Below, piece by piece: positions 62,344 to 64,000 of a stretch of 64,000 nt of DNA; the first letter of the stretch is position 1; every line of letters begins with the position of its first letter. Source of the DNA: a virus; IMG/VR virus record IMGVR_UViG_3300012988_000016, positions 244,896-308,895 of that record; one strand, 5' to 3'. Position numbers and translations under genes: made by a program. The notes beneath the pieces were generated by a model. That model saw only the letters and a list, made by a program, of their open reading frames with translations, was not told the DNA's origin and searched no databases.

Positions 62344-62484
62344 ATGAAACAAACAATCTCGCTACTGGGTGATGTGCTCGCTCTCTCGTGTTTGGTGGCT
62401 GCTGTCCCTTTCATGTTGGGCATGAAGGCTTACCGGAAACTGACTGGTAAGAAGCCCGCTCGCCCGATCAACATTTTCTTCTGA
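62344..62484 (+). CDS. Tiny membrane protein (46 aa)
   Basis: MKQTISLLGDVLALSCLVAA...PFMLGMKAYRK: one membrane segment, basic tail. Followed by an AAGGAGA site for the next gene. Confidence 0.65.
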   Translation: MKQTISLLGDVLALSCLVAAVPFMLGMKAYRKLTGKKPARPINIFF

Positions 62485-62495
62485 AGGAGATCCAG

Positions 62496-62696
62496 ATGCG
62501 AAACCATTTCCGAAGTTCTCGTCTGACCTTGGTCGAAATCCTAATCGGCCTCGCCATCTGTTTGACCGTAGCTGGTGCGATCTATAGCCTGACCTACATG
62601 GCCGTCAATGACTGTCATGACGGGCTATGGGTCCGTGACGCGATGGGGATGCCTCGTTGTATTCATACTCAAAACGTCAACCTACTGGTCCACTGA
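62496..62696 (+). CDS. Small membrane protein with prepilin-like segment (66 aa)
   Basis: AAGGAGA before the ATG. RLTLVEILIGLAICLTVAGA resembles the (F/L)TLxE...membrane start of type IV prepilins, but Arg stands where the cleavage site needs Gly. Short Cys-containing C-terminus. Confidence 0.6.
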   Translation: MRNHFRSSRLTLVEILIGLAICLTVAGAIYSLTYMAVNDCHDGLWVRDAMGMPRCIHTQNVNLLVH

Positions 62697-62986
62697 TGAC
62701 TCAACATACCTTGCGTGTCCATACCCGAAATGGGATCAAGACCTACACGGTCGACGGGGATAATACGGTAGATGCCATCTTTTTAGGTGAGCGACTCGCC
62801 ACCAGCGGGCCTGGTATCATGGTGGTGTGGTACAGAGATGGTGTGGCGTATCATCGTTGGATTGGGCAATCAGTTGGGGTGTGTTGGGTTGAAGTCAACG
62901 TGGGGCCGCAAGAACCCAACCGAGCTGAATCCTGGACTTTTTCTGGAGAGGTTAGGCCTTCTAAGCTTCCGTCTGACCCCACATGA
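62696..62986 (+). CDS. Hypothetical protein (96 aa)
   Basis: Start MTQHTLRVHTRNGIKTYTV by TGATG. Strand-rich (IMVVWYRDGVAYHRWIG). Unrecognised. Confidence 0.65.
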   Translation: MTQHTLRVHTRNGIKTYTVDGDNTVDAIFLGERLATSGPGIMVVWYRDGVAYHRWIGQSVGVCWVEVNVGPQEPNRAESWTFSGEVRPSKLPSDPT

Positions 62987-63315
62987 CCAAAATGGACCAG
63001 TTCATCAAAATACCTCATCCAACCAATCGGGTCTGGCCTGGCACTCCGTATCATGTATTGATGACGGTTGAGCAGGCCTATGAGGATGGCCGTCAGACGG
63101 GCCTCAACTGGGCGGCAGCTGACCAATACGTCCCTGGCGGACCGTCGGTCGGACCAGGGCAACACATCGGATTCTCGGCGTTGGAGGACCAGGAGCGGCG
63201 GGTCCACCGTGAATGGATGCGGGGTTGGCATGCTGGCTTTCGGCAGCAATACCCCAAGGCGGCCTTACGGCCGCAATGGTACCGAAGATTCGATTTTGAT
63301 CTATCCGACGTCTGA
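62983..63315 (+). CDS. Hypothetical protein (110 aa)
   Basis: AYEDGRQTGLNWAAADQYVP and EWMRGWHAGFRQQYPKAA: two D/R-x-G-W-x-A-G-like helices, a pattern seen in many small phage proteins of unknown function. Confidence 0.65.
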   Translation: MTKMDQFIKIPHPTNRVWPGTPYHVLMTVEQAYEDGRQTGLNWAAADQYVPGGPSVGPGQHIGFSALEDQERRVHREWMRGWHAGFRQQYPKAALRPQWYRRFDFDLSDV

Positions 63316-63367
63316 TCGGTGTATAGACCCTAGTCAGCCGTTTTGGATGGTCCAGAGCTGCTGATCC

Positions 63368-63410
63368 AAACCCCTCCTAGAGACCGTGCGGCTCATACTA
63401 GGAGGGGTTT
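63368..63410 (+). terminator. Strong 13-bp hairpin terminator
   Basis: AAACCCCTCCTAG (63368-63380) and CTAGGAGGGGTTT (63398-63410), exact. Followed directly by a class A box. Confidence 0.75.
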
Positions 63411-63416
63411 GGTGTA
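63411..63416 (+). promoter_or_regulatory. Class A promoter box GGTGTA
   Basis: TTTGGTGTATG, 9 nt before ATG 63426, starting at the terminator's last base. Confidence 0.68.
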
Positions 63417-63425
63417 TGTTGGCTG

Positions 63426-63827
63426 ATGAGTCAACATCAGAAATTCAAGTTCTTCAGTTTTCACCAAACCTACGACGTAGACCAGCAGATCTCCAAGCAG
63501 GTGAACGAGTGGGTCCAGACCAACCAGGTGCAGGCTTGCTCGATTGGGGTTGAGTACGTGGAACGCCTCAATTGTTTGCTGGTCAGTCTGGGTTACCTGC
63601 CTGGCATCAGATTGACCACTCCAGGCGGGGGACAGGTCGGAAGCACCAGTTTTCCGGTGGAGCTTCATACGGTCAAATTGGGCCGACTATCGTTGGGCAA
63701 GTTGGATACCCTGGAGAGTCTACTCGAAGCTGAGGCTCAAAAGTTTGACGGGGTGATTTGCCACGAATTCTATGTCAACCAACTGAATGACGTGGTGGCG
63801 GTATTTTTGGTTCAGAGTAAGGCTTAA
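63426..63827 (+). CDS. Hypothetical protein (133 aa)
   Basis: Beta-rich (KFKFFSFHQTYDVDQQ; CLLVSLGYLPG) and a helix ending. LSLGKLDTLESLLEAEAQKF then strands. Unrecognised. Confidence 0.7.
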   Translation: MSQHQKFKFFSFHQTYDVDQQISKQVNEWVQTNQVQACSIGVEYVERLNCLLVSLGYLPGIRLTTPGGGQVGSTSFPVELHTVKLGRLSLGKLDTLESLLEAEAQKFDGVICHEFYVNQLNDVVAVFLVQSKA

Positions 63828-63852
63828 CTTCTAGGCGGGCTCTTCCGTTCTA
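63824..63852 (+). promoter_or_regulatory. Class B promoter element (consensus)
   Basis: TTAACTTC (63824-63831), 13 nt, CCGTTCTA (63845-63852), 5 nt to ATG 63858. Confidence 0.78.
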
Positions 63853-63857
63853 GCAGC

Positions 63858-64000
63858 ATGACCAAACGCAACCAACTATTCTCAGGCCCGTTCGACATGG
63901 AATGTACTTTCACTGATGCTGGCATGCAGCCACTTCGGCAGACCGTCACTTCGTTCGATCAGATCTTCACCCTACTGGTTCGATTGAACCAAACCTACAC
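63858..64000 (+). CDS. Hypothetical protein, 3' end outside the window
   Basis: MTKRNQLFSGPFDMECTFTD and onward open to the window end (47 residues). The start is well supported by the class B element. Unrecognised. Confidence 0.6.
   Translation, partial: MTKRNQLFSGPFDMECTFTDAGMQPLRQTVTSFDQIFTLLVRLNQTY

Noticed and set aside
63318-63323. GGTGTA just after the gene ending at 63315
   Set aside because: No start codon at 8-11 nt and a terminator follows, so it is probably a chance or relic copy.
1-64000. CRISPR arrays or insertion sequences
   Set aside because: No regularly spaced direct repeats and no transposase motif were seen by eye; only the fibre repeats are tandem.

Overview
The window reads as part of a large tailed-phage genome (jumbo-phage style). 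This is inferred from very dense packing, about 125 mostly small and unrecognisable genes, ATGA/TGATG start-stop overlaps, tRNA-like genes, a 2,446-residue repeat/collagen-like tail-fibre gene, and repeated phage-type promoter motifs. No capsid, terminase, polymerase or other hallmark gene lies here, so the phage call is inference. The many lipoproteins, some Gly/Ala-rich or with Cys repeats, recall proteins of Myxococcota-like Gram-negatives; that is only a hint about the host.

Layout. 1-600: two small plus-strand genes. 0.6-20 kb: mostly minus-strand operons of small genes, with a DNA methyltransferase, a P-loop kinase, lipoproteins, a STAS-like protein and an AAA+ ATPase; short plus-strand groups sit at 7.0-7.6, 12.0-12.7 and 14.9-15.2 kb. 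20.2-28.7 kb: plus-strand tail-fibre operon. 28.7-51.9 kb: again mainly minus-strand, with a second AAA+ ATPase, two SLOG-like proteins, a PDZ protein, more lipoproteins and several paralogue families. 52.0-52.8 kb: plus-strand genes and a structured RNA candidate flanked by opposing promoters. 52.8-55.9 kb: minus-strand small zinc proteins. 56-64 kb: mainly plus-strand, opening with an integrase-like/GIY-YIG fusion and holding three tRNA-like genes.

Regulation. Two short motifs recur at nearly fixed distance from start codons. Class A is GGTGTA, 8-11 nt before the start codon. Class B is TTAACTTC, 12-13 nt, CCGTTCTA, then usually 5-6 nt to ATG. The fixed spacing suggests promoters whose transcripts begin at or next to the start codon (leaderless mRNAs). 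In a few cases class A lies further upstream and the gap holds a normal AGGAG ribosome site, as expected for a promoter followed by a leader. Divergent genes share palindromic copies of class A.

Strongest points for follow-up: the two-class promoter system; three tRNA-like genes whose anticodon loops are 9, 5 and 5 nt instead of 7; the integrase-fold/GIY-YIG fusion; a GC-rich foreign-looking block inside one tail-fibre repeat; and about ten exported proteins in 64 kb. Most other genes cannot be assigned a function from sequence alone.
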